From Hyphomicrobiales bacterium (lineage in GTDB: Bacteria; Pseudomonadota; Alphaproteobacteria; Rhizobiales; Xanthobacteraceae): a stretch of 64,000 nt of DNA. This document shows positions 17,827 to 26,529 of this stretch, in pieces. The notes beneath the pieces are model-generated. The model made no database searches, was not told the origin of the DNA, and was given only the letters and a program-made list of their open reading frames with translations. Position 1 is the first letter of the stretch. The number at the start of each line of letters is the position of its first letter. The stretch covers positions 1-64,000 of the forward strand of contig JAFKKM010000014.1 of the NCBI GenBank assembly GCA_017305555.1, given 5' to 3'. The position numbers and the translations under genes are program-made.

Positions 17827-18869
17827 GCCTCGTCGTCAAACCGAAGTTGCCGGTAGCTATCCGTGTGGCGGTGACGGCTGTGCTCGCTGTCATCTTCCTC
17901 TATGTCATTCCGTTCGTCGTTCCGAGCTATCTGGTCAGCCAGTTCGCCACGGTGCTAGCGTTCGCCATCGCTATCGTCGGTATCAATCTGGTGACTGGAT
18001 TCGGCGGCGCCATCACGCTCGGCCATGCAGCCTTTGTCGCGCTCGGCGCTTACACCACGGCGATTCTGGTGGTGCGCTACGGCTGGAATCCTTATGCGAC
18101 GATCCCGGTCTCGGCAGCGTTGAGCTGGATCGCCGGCTGGTGCCTCGGTTTTCCGGCGCTGCGATTGCAGGGACTTTATCTGGCGCTCGGCACGCTGGTA
18201 CTGTCGATCACGGTGCCGCCAATATTGAAGCGGTTCGATGGTTTCACTGGGGGCGTGCAGGGGCTCAATGTCGGAAATCCCGAAGCGCCTGCCTTTCTGC
18301 CGCTCGATGACTCGCAATGGATCTATTTTGTCTGCCTCGTGATCGCGGCGGCGCTTTACGTGGTCGCGCGTCGCATCTTGTCTGGGCCGTTGCGACGGGC
18401 GCTGATCGCGGCACGCGACAATCAGCTTGTCGGGGCGGTGATGGGCGTGGATCGCGCGACGCTGACCACTGCGACCTTCGCGATGAGCAGCCTTTACGCT
18501 GGCGTTGCCGGATCGCTCTACGCCATGATCGTTGGCTTCGTGTCGCCGGACACCTTCAACGTCATGATGAGTCTCAGCCTGTTTGTTGGTGCGGTAGTGG
18601 GCGGGATCACCTCGCTCAATGGCGCCATCATCGGTGCAATGTTTATCCAGTTCGTGCCGATCTGGGCCAGCGACATCGATGTCTCGCTCGGCGGGTTGGT
18701 GTTCGGCGGTGCGCTGATCATCACGCTGGTGGTGATTCCGGCCGGCATTGGCGGGTTGGGCGAGCGCGTCTTCCTTTGGCTTTGCACCAGGCTTGGCTGG
18801 GTGGAGGGCGCCGGCCCCGTGCGTGCCGAAGCGGAGGCGATGGGGAGTGCGCAGAATGAGCCCGCATAA
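17823..18869 (+). CDS. Liv-type ABC permease (LivM-like)
   Basis: The 348 aa multi-span permease has LivM features: INLVTGFGGAITLGHAAFVALGAYTTA, LRLQGLYLALGTLVLSI and RRALIAARDNQLVGAVMGVD. Unlike the second importer's LivM at 28734 it is not fused to an ATPase. Its last 14 bp overlap the start of the amidohydrolase gene, which ties import to the first catabolic step. Confidence 0.93.
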   Translation: MSLVVKPKLPVAIRVAVTAVLAVIFLYVIPFVVPSYLVSQFATVLAFAIAIVGINLVTGFGGAITLGHAAFVALGAYTTAILVVRYGWNPYATIPVSAALSWIAGWCLGFPALRLQGLYLALGTLVLSITVPPILKRFDGFTGGVQGLNVGNPEAPAFLPLDDSQWIYFVCLVIAAALYVVARRILSGPLRRALIAARDNQLVGAVMGVDRATLTTATFAMSSLYAGVAGSLYAMIVGFVSPDTFNVMMSLSLFVGAVVGGITSLNGAIIGAMFIQFVPIWASDIDVSLGGLVFGGALIITLVVIPAGIGGLGERVFLWLCTRLGWVEGAGPVRAEAEAMGSAQNEPA

Positions 18870-20526
18870 CATCGACTACATTCTGACCGGCAAGGTCATC
18901 ACGCTGGATGCCGCCGGGAGCATAGCGGAGGCGGTCGCCGTCGCCGGCGATCGCATTGTTGCTGTGGGCGAACGGCGCGAGATTCTGGAATTGAAGGGAT
19001 CGCAGACGCGTGTGACCGAAACCAGCGGCACCATCATTCCCGGGTTCAACGATGCGCACGCCCATATGGATACCGAGGGATTGCGCGATCACTTCCCTTC
19101 TCTCGGCCATGTACGCAGCATCGCCAATGTGCTGGCGCGGATTTCTGAGCTTGCCAGGGCGACGCCGCGCGGCGAATGGATTGTTACCATGCCGGTCGGC
19201 GATGCGCCGTTCTATTTCGGCGGCCCGATTGTCTTGCGCGAACGCCGGATGCCGACCCGCGAGGAACTGGATCGCGCCGCGCCGGATCATCCGGTCTGTA
19301 TTCTGCCGCCGTCAGGCTACTGGAGCCTGGTGCCGTGCTACACGGCGTTGAATTCGCTGGCGCTGAAATTGAATGGGCTGGACCGCAATTCGATGTCGCC
19401 GGTGGAAGGCGTCGAACTGGAACGCGATGTCGCGGGCGATCTCACCGGCGTTATCGTCGAACACAACTATCCGGATTCAGCGCAGATCGCGCTGCTGCCG
19501 GCGGTGCCGCGCTTTTCGCTGCAGGATCGCCGCGACGGCATCCTGCGCTCGGTGCGGGCGTATCACACCGTCGGCACCACCAGCGTCTATGAAGGGCACG
19601 GCTGCGCGCCCGAAGTGATCGGCGCTTATCGCGATCTGTGGCAGGCCGGTGATCTGACGATGCGGATGCATCTCGTCGTCAGCCCGACATGGGCCACCGA
19701 CGACGAGGCCGAACTGATGATGCGCGATTGGCTCTCGCACGCGCGCGGTGCGGGAATCGGCGATGCGACGCTGCGCATCGGCGGCATTTTTGTCGGCTAT
19801 GGCGGCGAGCCGACGGCGGCGCGGGCCGCGCGGATCGATCCGGCGGATCTGGGCTGGTCGTGCTACATCAAGCACGCCAACGAACCGGCGCATTTCGAAA
19901 TGCTGTGTATGCTCGCGGCCGCGCACGACCTGCGCATCCATACGATTGCCGTGGACAAACTGTACGAACTGCTGCCGATCTTTGAACGCGTACATGCGGT
20001 TCATGACATCTCACGCCGCCGCTGGGTGGTGGAACACATGAGTCATGCATCGGCATCCGATCTCGCGCGCCTCAAGGCGCTTGGCATCGGCGTCACGCTG
20101 ATCCCGGATTATCACGTCTGGAAAGTGGGCACGCGCTTTTTCCCGCTGTCGGAAGCCGATCGCGAACTGGTGTCGCCGACGGCGCAACTCGACGCGCTCG
20201 GCGTGCCGGTGGCGTGCGGCACCGACAACAGCCCGTTCAATCCGCTGGCCACCATGCGGGCGATGCGTACCCGCCGCGAGCGCACTACGGGCGAAGTGCT
20301 GGGTGCGGGCGGGCGAACGTCCGCCGAACTGGCGCTGCGCGCGATGACACAAAATGGCGCATGGTTCTCTTTCGAGGAGAACGTCAAGGGACGGATCATG
20401 CCGGGCTATTTCGCCGATCTCGCGGTGCTCAGCGGATGTCCACTCGCCACGCCGGGTGAGGAGCTGGAGACGCTGTCCTGCCTCGCTACCATGGTGGGCG
20501 GGCGTTTCGTTCACGGCGGCGTCTAA
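18856..20526 (+). CDS. Amidohydrolase family 3 (YtcJ/NfdA-like)
   Basis: The 556 aa protein has a urease-fold beta-sandwich start (DYILTGKVITLDAAGSIAEAVAV), the metal motif with two histidines in GFNDAHAHMD, a mid-barrel lysine (CYIKHANEPAHFE), histidines in HDLRIHTIAVDKL and VVEHMSHAS, and a late Asp in ACGTDNSPFNP. It therefore has a full metal site. The family removes N-formyl or N-acyl groups or hydrolyses amide and ring bonds. The ATG at 18856 lies inside the LivM end; an upstream ATG (18748) is within LivM. A second family member is encoded at 31652. Confidence 0.9.
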   Translation: MSPHNIDYILTGKVITLDAAGSIAEAVAVAGDRIVAVGERREILELKGSQTRVTETSGTIIPGFNDAHAHMDTEGLRDHFPSLGHVRSIANVLARISELARATPRGEWIVTMPVGDAPFYFGGPIVLRERRMPTREELDRAAPDHPVCILPPSGYWSLVPCYTALNSLALKLNGLDRNSMSPVEGVELERDVAGDLTGVIVEHNYPDSAQIALLPAVPRFSLQDRRDGILRSVRAYHTVGTTSVYEGHGCAPEVIGAYRDLWQAGDLTMRMHLVVSPTWATDDEAELMMRDWLSHARGAGIGDATLRIGGIFVGYGGEPTAARAARIDPADLGWSCYIKHANEPAHFEMLCMLAAAHDLRIHTIAVDKLYELLPIFERVHAVHDISRRRWVVEHMSHASASDLARLKALGIGVTLIPDYHVWKVGTRFFPLSEADRELVSPTAQLDALGVPVACGTDNSPFNPLATMRAMRTRRERTTGEVLGAGGRTSAELALRAMTQNGAWFSFEENVKGRIMPGYFADLAVLSGCPLATPGEELETLSCLATMVGGRFVHGGV

Positions 20527-20557
20527 TCCGTTCTGTTCCAGTCAGGATACTCAGTCC

Positions 20558-21484
20558 ATGGCCATCGATCCGCAGCTTGTTCCGTTCATCGCAAAACTCG
20601 AGGAGGCGTGGCCGGAGCCGGCTCTGTCGTTGCCGGTCGATGTCTGGCGCGAGCGCGTCGAGCGGCTGTCGGCCGCGGCACGTGCGCCGTATCCTGAGAG
20701 CCTTGATGTCGAAACCCGCATCATCGACGGCCAGCGGCCGGTGCGCGTGCGCATCTATCGTCCGCGCGCGTCGCAGCCGCTCCCCGCATTGGTCTATATG
20801 CACGGCGGCGGCTGGGTGATCGGCAGCATCGACAGCCACGACTCGATCACCGCCGCGATCGCTGCGGACACGCCTTGCGTGGTCGTTAGCGTGGATTATG
20901 CCCGTGCACCGGAGCATCCGTTTCCCGCGCCGATGGAGGATTGTCGCACGGTTGTCGCCTGGACTTTCGTCAATGCAGCTGCGATCGGCGTTGACCCCAC
21001 CGCGATTTTCGTCGGTGGCGATTCCGCCGGAGGCAATCTTGCGGCCGCGATGACGATCGCGTTTCGCGACAGTCCTGTGCGGTTGCGCGGGCAGTTGTTG
21101 CTTTATCCGTGCGTCGATGTCGATTTCCAGCGCTCGTCCTATATCAGCAAGGCTCAGGCACCTTACCTGAAAGCGGCGGAGATGATCTGGTTCTGGAACC
21201 AGTACTGCCCTGACACACAGCAGCGCGAAAATCCGCTCGCCGTTCCGATGCGGTGCGAGGATCTGTCGGAATTGCCGCCGGCCTTCGTCGTGGTGGCCGA
21301 GCATGACCCACTACGCGACGATGGCCAAGCTTATGCGGAGCGCCTGAAAGCCGCCGGCGTTCCTGTGATGTTTCGGCCCGGGTTGGGGCTCATTCACGGC
21401 TTTGTGCGCGCAAGGGCGGTGTGCGAGGCGGCACAGGCCGAGCATGAGGCGATGACGCAGTGGCTGCGGACCACGGCGCGGTGA
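20558..21484 (+). CDS. Alpha/beta hydrolase, HSL-type esterase
   Basis: The 308 aa enzyme has the oxyanion motif HGGGW, nucleophile elbow GDSAGG, then Asp in EHDPLRDDG and the catalytic His in LIHGF, the complete hormone-sensitive-lipase-family triad. It should hydrolyse short carboxylic esters, lactones or amides in the cytoplasm. It follows the amidohydrolase by 31 bp and likely belongs to the same operon, perhaps removing an ester or amide side group of the imported compound. Confidence 0.92.
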   Translation: MAIDPQLVPFIAKLEEAWPEPALSLPVDVWRERVERLSAAARAPYPESLDVETRIIDGQRPVRVRIYRPRASQPLPALVYMHGGGWVIGSIDSHDSITAAIAADTPCVVVSVDYARAPEHPFPAPMEDCRTVVAWTFVNAAAIGVDPTAIFVGGDSAGGNLAAAMTIAFRDSPVRLRGQLLLYPCVDVDFQRSSYISKAQAPYLKAAEMIWFWNQYCPDTQQRENPLAVPMRCEDLSELPPAFVVVAEHDPLRDDGQAYAERLKAAGVPVMFRPGLGLIHGFVRARAVCEAAQAEHEAMTQWLRTTAR

Positions 21485-21544
21485 TATAATTGCCGTGTGG
21501 CGTCGGCCGCGATCGTCGTTCGGCCTCGTTCAAGGAGTGACGGG

Positions 21545-22243
21545 ATGTCCCAGTCTCAGGCTGCGCTATCTCCTGCGGTGCGTCCGGGCGTCAGTGAGAC
21601 CTTGCGTGTGCCGCAGGCAATGCTGGCCTATCTTCTTGGTGTCGCGCCGACGTTGGTGCGCCGCAAGTTCGCCAAGGGGCGGGCGCTCTACCGGCAGGAT
21701 GAGGTGAGCGATCAAGTCTTTGTCGTGGTGTCGGGCCGCGTCGGCATCACTATGCTTCGTCCTGATGGGCAGGAACTGTTGATCGATATCGTCGGCTCCG
21801 GCGCGCTCTGCGGCGAGGGTGCGGCGTTCGACGGCTTGGCGCGCTTCTCCAGTGCCAGCGTCCTCGAGGATTGCGAAGTGCTGGTGATCCAGGCTGCGGA
21901 TTTCTGCAAGCTGATGTCCACTCATGCCGCGCTCTCGCCGCTGGTGGTGCAGACGATCGCGCTGAAGCAACGGATGCTGGCAACGCGACTTGCGCAGGTG
22001 ACGCAGGCATCTCCGGAAGTCCGTATCACTGAACTTCTGTCGCAGATCACGACACCGGATTCTCCGGCTATCGTCCTGACGCATCAGCAAATCGCCAATT
22101 TGATCGGCGCCTCGCGCATCACCGTAACGCGCGCGATGCAGAAATTGCGGCGCGACGGCGCGGTGCGCTGCAAGCGCGGCCAATACGAATTGGTGCGGTC
22201 GCAACTCGCGGACGCAATGATTGGCGAGCGCCCACAGGCCTAG
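21545..22243 (+). CDS. Crp/Fnr-family transcriptional regulator (first paralogue)
   Basis: The 232 aa protein has a cyclic-nucleotide-binding-fold domain (GRALYRQDEVSDQVFVVVSGRVGITMLRPDGQELLIDIVGSGALCGEG) and a C-terminal helix-turn-helix (THQQIANLIGASRITVTRAMQKLRRDGAV). No N-terminal Fnr cysteine cluster is present. I use ATG 21545 with AAGGAG 8 nt upstream. A divergent-origin paralogue lies at 22841, and the flavin monooxygenase genes lie around them, so they probably sense a pathway ligand or redox cue. Confidence 0.9.
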   Translation: MSQSQAALSPAVRPGVSETLRVPQAMLAYLLGVAPTLVRRKFAKGRALYRQDEVSDQVFVVVSGRVGITMLRPDGQELLIDIVGSGALCGEGAAFDGLARFSSASVLEDCEVLVIQAADFCKLMSTHAALSPLVVQTIALKQRMLATRLAQVTQASPEVRITELLSQITTPDSPAIVLTHQQIANLIGASRITVTRAMQKLRRDGAVRCKRGQYELVRSQLADAMIGERPQA

Positions 22244-22333
22244 TGAGACTCTCGCGGCCTGTGTACCGCGATACGACATTCCCAGATGCGATCTGCCATG
22301 CTCCAGTCGATGCAATGACCGGGATAATCGCGC

Positions 22334-22831
22334 ATGACCGATGCTGCTGCCGTGACGTTTCGTCGCCTGATGGGCCGCTTCGCCACCGGCGTCGCAGTGG
22401 TACTGACGGCCGGAGAGCAGGGACCGATCGGATTGACGGTGAATTCGCTCACCTCTCTCAGTCTTGATCCGCCGCTGCTGTTGTTTTGCGCGCGTAATGA
22501 AAGCCGGGCGGGGCGCTCGGTGATTGCCCGTGGCTCGTTTTCAGTCAACATTTTGTCGGACGCGCAGCGGCATATCTCCGGTTACTTCGCCGGCCAGACC
22601 GCAGCCTGGAATATAAATGCATGTCGGCGGCATCTTGAATGGTTCACGATTCCGGATTGCAATGCGGTAATGTTCTGCGAGGTCGCGAGCACCCATCCCG
22701 GCGGCGATCATACGATCATCGTCGGCGCCGTCCGTGAGATCGTCGGCCCGCCGACCGCGAAGCAGCCGCTGCTCTATCATGAGGGGCGTTATAGCGTCAT
22801 GCATCCCCATCCGCTTGGTGCGTGCGGATAG
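22334..22831 (+). CDS. Flavin reductase-like (HpaC-type) protein
   Basis: The 165 aa protein matches the flavin reductase domain: FRRLMGRFATGVAVVLTAGEQGPIGLTVNSLTSLSLDPPLLLFC near the start, SRAGRSVIARGSFSVNIL and a C-terminal GRYSVMHP. Such proteins give reduced FMN or FAD to a partner oxygenase. The likely partner is the acyl-CoA-dehydrogenase-fold oxygenase at 23621, separated by the opposing Crp/Fnr gene. It ends 10 bp before that convergent gene. Confidence 0.9.
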   Translation: MTDAAAVTFRRLMGRFATGVAVVLTAGEQGPIGLTVNSLTSLSLDPPLLLFCARNESRAGRSVIARGSFSVNILSDAQRHISGYFAGQTAAWNINACRRHLEWFTIPDCNAVMFCEVASTHPGGDHTIIVGAVREIVGPPTAKQPLLYHEGRYSVMHPHPLGACG

Positions 22832-22840
22832 GACAACGCT

Positions 22841-23524
22841 TCAACCGGCACAAGGTCGGCGTTTGAGCAGGATATGACCGTCGACGATGTCGATGCGGTT
22901 TTGCTCGCGCAGCCGCTGCAAGGTACGCGTCACCGTCACGCGTGACGTGCCGGTCATGGTCGCGATCTGCTCATGCGTGACGTGAGTGACCAATAGCCGC
23001 CCTTTCGGGTGATCGATCGCGAACATTTCCTCGAGCCGCGTCAGTAACTCCATGATGCGGTCTTGCGGCTCGCGTGACGCGAGATGTTTCAAGCGGATCG
23101 CGACGACGCGCTGTTTCAGGCTGGTGACGCGCAGCAGCGAAGTCGCGAACTCCGGATGAGCGCGGAAAATCTCGGTCATCTTCGAGGTATCGAACTCGAT
23201 CGCCTCGGTATCCTCGATGGCGGCGGCACTGGAAAAGCGCGGCAGCCCGTCAAAGGCCGAGCCCTCGCCGCAAACGGTTTCCGGTCCCATCAACTCCAAT
23301 ACGACCTCGGAGCCGTCGGCGCGAAAGATCGAGATCTGCACCAATCCCTTGAGCACGAAATAGAACCGCGTCGAGACTTCACCCTGCTCATAGAGCATGG
23401 CGTTTTTCTTGAACTTGCGGCGGCGGCCAAAGGCGGCGTGTCGGCTGATCTGTTCGACGAGCTGCCGATCGATGCGCCAAGTCCCGAGTTTCTTTTTCGT
23501 CATGGAATGGGTGGTCCGGGGCAT
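22841..23524 (-). CDS. Crp/Fnr-family transcriptional regulator (second paralogue)
   Basis: The 227 aa protein has an effector domain (KKNAMLYEQGEVSTRFYFVLKGLVQISIFRADGSEVVLELMGPETVCGEG) and a helix-turn-helix (THEQIATMTGTSRVTVTRTLQRLREQNRI). It is similar throughout to the product at 21545, including CGEGxAFDGLxRFSSA, which points to a shared origin. It is divergent from the monooxygenase gene with 96 bp between, so it probably controls that promoter. An internal ATG (23503) is an alternative start. Confidence 0.9.
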   Translation of the reverse strand: MPRTTHSMTKKKLGTWRIDRQLVEQISRHAAFGRRRKFKKNAMLYEQGEVSTRFYFVLKGLVQISIFRADGSEVVLELMGPETVCGEGSAFDGLPRFSSAAAIEDTEAIEFDTSKMTEIFRAHPEFATSLLRVTSLKQRVVAIRLKHLASREPQDRIMELLTRLEEMFAIDHPKGRLLVTHVTHEQIATMTGTSRVTVTRTLQRLREQNRIDIVDGHILLKRRPCAG

Positions 23525-23620
23525 GATCCCAGATTGAACGGAAAAGATGCGCCATCTCGTATAGGGCGATACAGCCCGGAAGAAATCGGCCGGGCTAACC
23601 TTGCGTCATCAGTTTTTCGG

Positions 23621-24856
23621 ATGGAGCCGATGGCGTCAATGGCACTTGCGCAAGCGGAAAACCGGCCAGCGGAAGAAGGCAGCGTCAGCGCCGCCGCCGT
23701 GGTGGCCAATGCGGCCGGGATGCGGGACTGGTTACAAGGCAAGGCTGCCGAGGTCGAACAGCGCCGCGGCCTTTTGCCGGAAGTGGTGGAGCGGCTGGTG
23801 GCGAACGATCTGTTCCGCATTACCCAGCCGAGCGCCTATGGCGGTCTCGGGCTCGATCCGCGCGCCGCATGGGAAGCGACCTACGAGATCGCGCGTGGCT
23901 GTTCGTCCACCGCCTGGATTCTCGGCCTTTCCAGCGCCAACGTGGTGATGATCGGAAAATTCTCGGCGGAAGCCCAGCGCGATGTCTTTCTCTCCGGCAA
24001 GCCGACCATCGTGTCGCTTCTGACCGGCGGCGTCGGACAGGACCTGGTGGCGGAGTCCGTGGAGGGCGGCATCCTGCTCAGCGGTCGCTGGCGCTATGCG
24101 TCCGGCATCGATGTCGCGACCTGGGCGGGCCTTCTGGTGCCGATTCCGGTCGACGGGCAGATGGTGCCGCATGTGGTGCTGGTGCCGGCGGATGCTTTCG
24201 CCGTCGATCAGGCAAGCTGGAACGTGCTGGGCATGCGCGGCACGGGCAGCAAGGATATCTCGCTGACAAAAACGTTCGTGCCCGCGCATCGCTGGATGAG
24301 CTGGCAGATGCTGCAAGACGGTGGCTGTCACCCGACCTGTCCGCAACACGGCGCCATCACCGCCGCGCCGCTCAATCCCATCAATGCGATGTCGACGCTG
24401 GCGCCGACATTGGGTGTTGCCTCGGCCGTAGTGGAGGAGTTTCGCGCCATCGCCAAGGCAAAAGTCAGCCCGGCGGCGCAGAAGGCGCTGGTGGAAGATC
24501 GCGTCGCGCAGATCGAGGCGGCGACCAGCGAGGCGACCTTGGCGATCCTGCGCCGATCGCTGCTCGACGATGCGGATGAGATTCTTGATGCCGCGCGGGT
24601 GGGGCATGTCAGTCTGATCGAACGCGCCGCCATGCGCACCCGCTTCGCTGTCGCCTCGCGGCTCGCCTTGCAGACCACACAGCGGTTGTTCGCAGCACTC
24701 GGCGGTTCGGTCTTGCCAAGCGGGACCCGGATCGAGCGGCTATTCCGCGACGTTCACGCCATGAGCAGCCATATGCTGCTGCAACCGGACGCCATTGGCG
24801 AGCCTTATGGCCGCCTGCTGCTCGACCTGCCGCTGCCGCCGACCGCGCGCATCTGA
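23621..24856 (+). CDS. Acyl-CoA-dehydrogenase-fold flavin monooxygenase (HsaA/HpaB-like oxygenase)
   Basis: The 411 aa protein has the group-D monooxygenase layout: an N-terminal helical domain (LLPEVVERLVANDLFRITQPSAYGGLGLDP), a central strand domain (LSGRWRYASGIDVATW, NVLGMRGTGSKDISLTKTFVPAHR) and a helical end. It resembles the HsaA oxygenase subunit of steroid degradation and related phenol hydroxylases rather than acyl-CoA dehydrogenases, as no acyl-CoA base motif is seen. It should hydroxylate a phenolic ring with reduced flavin from the reductase at 22334. A longer frame to 23084 overlaps the Crp gene, so I start at ATG 23621. Confidence 0.85.
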   Translation: MEPMASMALAQAENRPAEEGSVSAAAVVANAAGMRDWLQGKAAEVEQRRGLLPEVVERLVANDLFRITQPSAYGGLGLDPRAAWEATYEIARGCSSTAWILGLSSANVVMIGKFSAEAQRDVFLSGKPTIVSLLTGGVGQDLVAESVEGGILLSGRWRYASGIDVATWAGLLVPIPVDGQMVPHVVLVPADAFAVDQASWNVLGMRGTGSKDISLTKTFVPAHRWMSWQMLQDGGCHPTCPQHGAITAAPLNPINAMSTLAPTLGVASAVVEEFRAIAKAKVSPAAQKALVEDRVAQIEAATSEATLAILRRSLLDDADEILDAARVGHVSLIERAAMRTRFAVASRLALQTTQRLFAALGGSVLPSGTRIERLFRDVHAMSSHMLLQPDAIGEPYGRLLLDLPLPPTARI

Positions 24857-24877
24857 TTTCGACCACCGGAGACTGCA

Positions 24878-25291
24878 ATGAAGAAACAAGCCATCAACTC
24901 CACCAATCCGATCTTCGCCACGCCAGACGGCTCGACGATCTTCAAGAAATTCGGCTATTCGCCGGCGGTGCGCGCGGGCAATTTTCTCTACGTCGCCGGC
25001 CAGATTGGCCTCAATCCGGATGGCTCAATGCCGGCCAATGACGAGGGCCAGATCGTCAACGCCTTCGACCGGCTCAAGATCGTGATGGAGGAGGCCGGCG
25101 CCTCGCTCGACGATATCGTCGAACTGGTCAGCTACCACGTTGGGTTGCAGAACCATCTCGGCAAGTTCGTCGAGATCAAGAGCCGCTATATCCGCGAGCC
25201 GTACCCGACCTGGACCATCCTCGAGATCGCCGGCCTGGCGCGGCCGGGCCTCATCATCGAGATCAAGGCGGTGGCCTACGCGCCGAAATAG
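24878..25291 (+). CDS. RidA-family protein lacking the usual arginine
   Basis: The 137 aa protein has the RidA/YjgF fold (GNFLYVAGQIGLNPDG, LDDIVELVSYHV, GLIIEIKAVAY). The arginine that binds the imino-acid carboxylate in classical RidA (P-x-R-T) is Trp112 here (YPTWTILE). It may therefore not be a standard imine deaminase. Some RidA relatives are 2-aminomuconate deaminases in aminophenol pathways. It lies 21 bp after the monooxygenase and 100 bp before an extradiol dioxygenase, so a ring-cleavage-product role is plausible. A second copy at 31267 keeps the arginine. Confidence 0.88.
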   Translation: MKKQAINSTNPIFATPDGSTIFKKFGYSPAVRAGNFLYVAGQIGLNPDGSMPANDEGQIVNAFDRLKIVMEEAGASLDDIVELVSYHVGLQNHLGKFVEIKSRYIREPYPTWTILEIAGLARPGLIIEIKAVAYAPK

Positions 25292-25395
25292 CGCCCGGGC
25301 TGGGAGGCGGCGGCAAAGAATATTGGTGCTTGGTAGCGGCTGATACAGACGCGCCCCGGCCGCCCGCTAACCTGCCGGCCAGTATCGCCGCCGAA

Positions 25396-26421
25396 ATGAG
25401 CAAGGGGATGACCGTGAGCACTGGCCGCATCAAGGATATCGCCAACATCCAGAAGCTGGGACATATCGAGTTCCGCACCACCGATCTCGAGCGGGCGCGC
25501 GACTTCTATGTCAACCTGATCGGACTGCACGAGACCGCCCGTGACGACAACCGCATCTATCTGCGTTGTACCGAGGACAAGCAGCATCATACCTTCGTGC
25601 TACGCAAGGCGGACTCCGCCGGCGTCGGCCACATCGGCTTCGTGGTGAGCGAGGAAGGCGACCTCGACCGCATGAAGGTCCGCTTCGAGGAACTGGGCCT
25701 GCCGACGCGCTGGGCCGGCAACGATATGCTGGGCCAAGGCCGCACCCTGCGCACGCAGGACCCGTTCGGCTTCATCATCGACTATTACGCCGAGATCGCG
25801 CAGGTGCCGTGGCTGGTGCAGCAATATCATCTGCACAAGGGCGCTTCGCCGACCCGCATCGATCATGCCAACGTGCTGACACCGGACGCGCAAGCGGGCT
25901 ACGACTGGTACACACAGGAGCTGGGCTTCGGCTGTGCCGAACTGACCGAATCCGATCCGCCGGAAAAGCGCATCTGGGCAAGCTGGCTGTTCCGCAAATC
26001 GACCGTGCACGACATCGCCGTGATGACCGGCGCCGGCCCAGCCGCGCATCACGTCGGGTTCTCGCTGCCCGATACGCTCTCGATCATCCGTGCTTGCGAC
26101 ATGCTCGCCGGGGCCGGCTATGCCGATAGCCTCGAGCGCGGTCCTGCGCGCCACGGTATCTCCAATGCGTTGTTCGTCTATGTGCGCGATCCCGACGGCA
26201 ACCGCTTCGAGCTTTACACCGGCGATTATCTCACCGGGAACACCGCGGCGGAGCCGATCCGCTGGAATCTCAATAACCCAGTGCGGCAGACGTTGTGGGG
26301 TGCGCCGCCGCCGCGTCGCTGGTTTGAGGAATCCATGGCGGTGGAGACCTTCGACGGCACCGCGATGCAGGAAACCAAGCCGCCGCTGCTGCCGGCGATC
26401 CCGACTTACGTTCTCGACTGA
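25396..26421 (+). CDS. Class I (VOC) extradiol dioxygenase, catechol 2,3-dioxygenase family
   Basis: The protein is about 341 aa with two VOC modules. Iron ligands fit His in KLGHIEF is module one; His in RIDHANVL and Glu in NRFELYTGDY are in module two, along with the family pattern around HGISNALFVYVRDPDGNRFE. It resembles homoprotocatechuate 2,3-dioxygenase types and would cleave a catechol next to one hydroxyl. Start choice is open: ATG 25396, ATG 25408 or GTG 25414; AAGGGG best fits the GTG. Its fold is unrelated to the LigAB enzyme at 11204, so the island has two different ring-cleavage enzymes. Confidence 0.88.
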   Translation: MSKGMTVSTGRIKDIANIQKLGHIEFRTTDLERARDFYVNLIGLHETARDDNRIYLRCTEDKQHHTFVLRKADSAGVGHIGFVVSEEGDLDRMKVRFEELGLPTRWAGNDMLGQGRTLRTQDPFGFIIDYYAEIAQVPWLVQQYHLHKGASPTRIDHANVLTPDAQAGYDWYTQELGFGCAELTESDPPEKRIWASWLFRKSTVHDIAVMTGAGPAAHHVGFSLPDTLSIIRACDMLAGAGYADSLERGPARHGISNALFVYVRDPDGNRFELYTGDYLTGNTAAEPIRWNLNNPVRQTLWGAPPPRRWFEESMAVETFDGTAMQETKPPLLPAIPTYVLD

Positions 26422-26529
26422 AGCGCCCGGAGAAGACGCGACCATCAACGTTCGACCGAGGCGGCCCGCATACTCGCGCGCCACCTTTGCTGCAAATCTT
26501 GCTCTGTTGATCTTATTGGGGAGTGAAAC

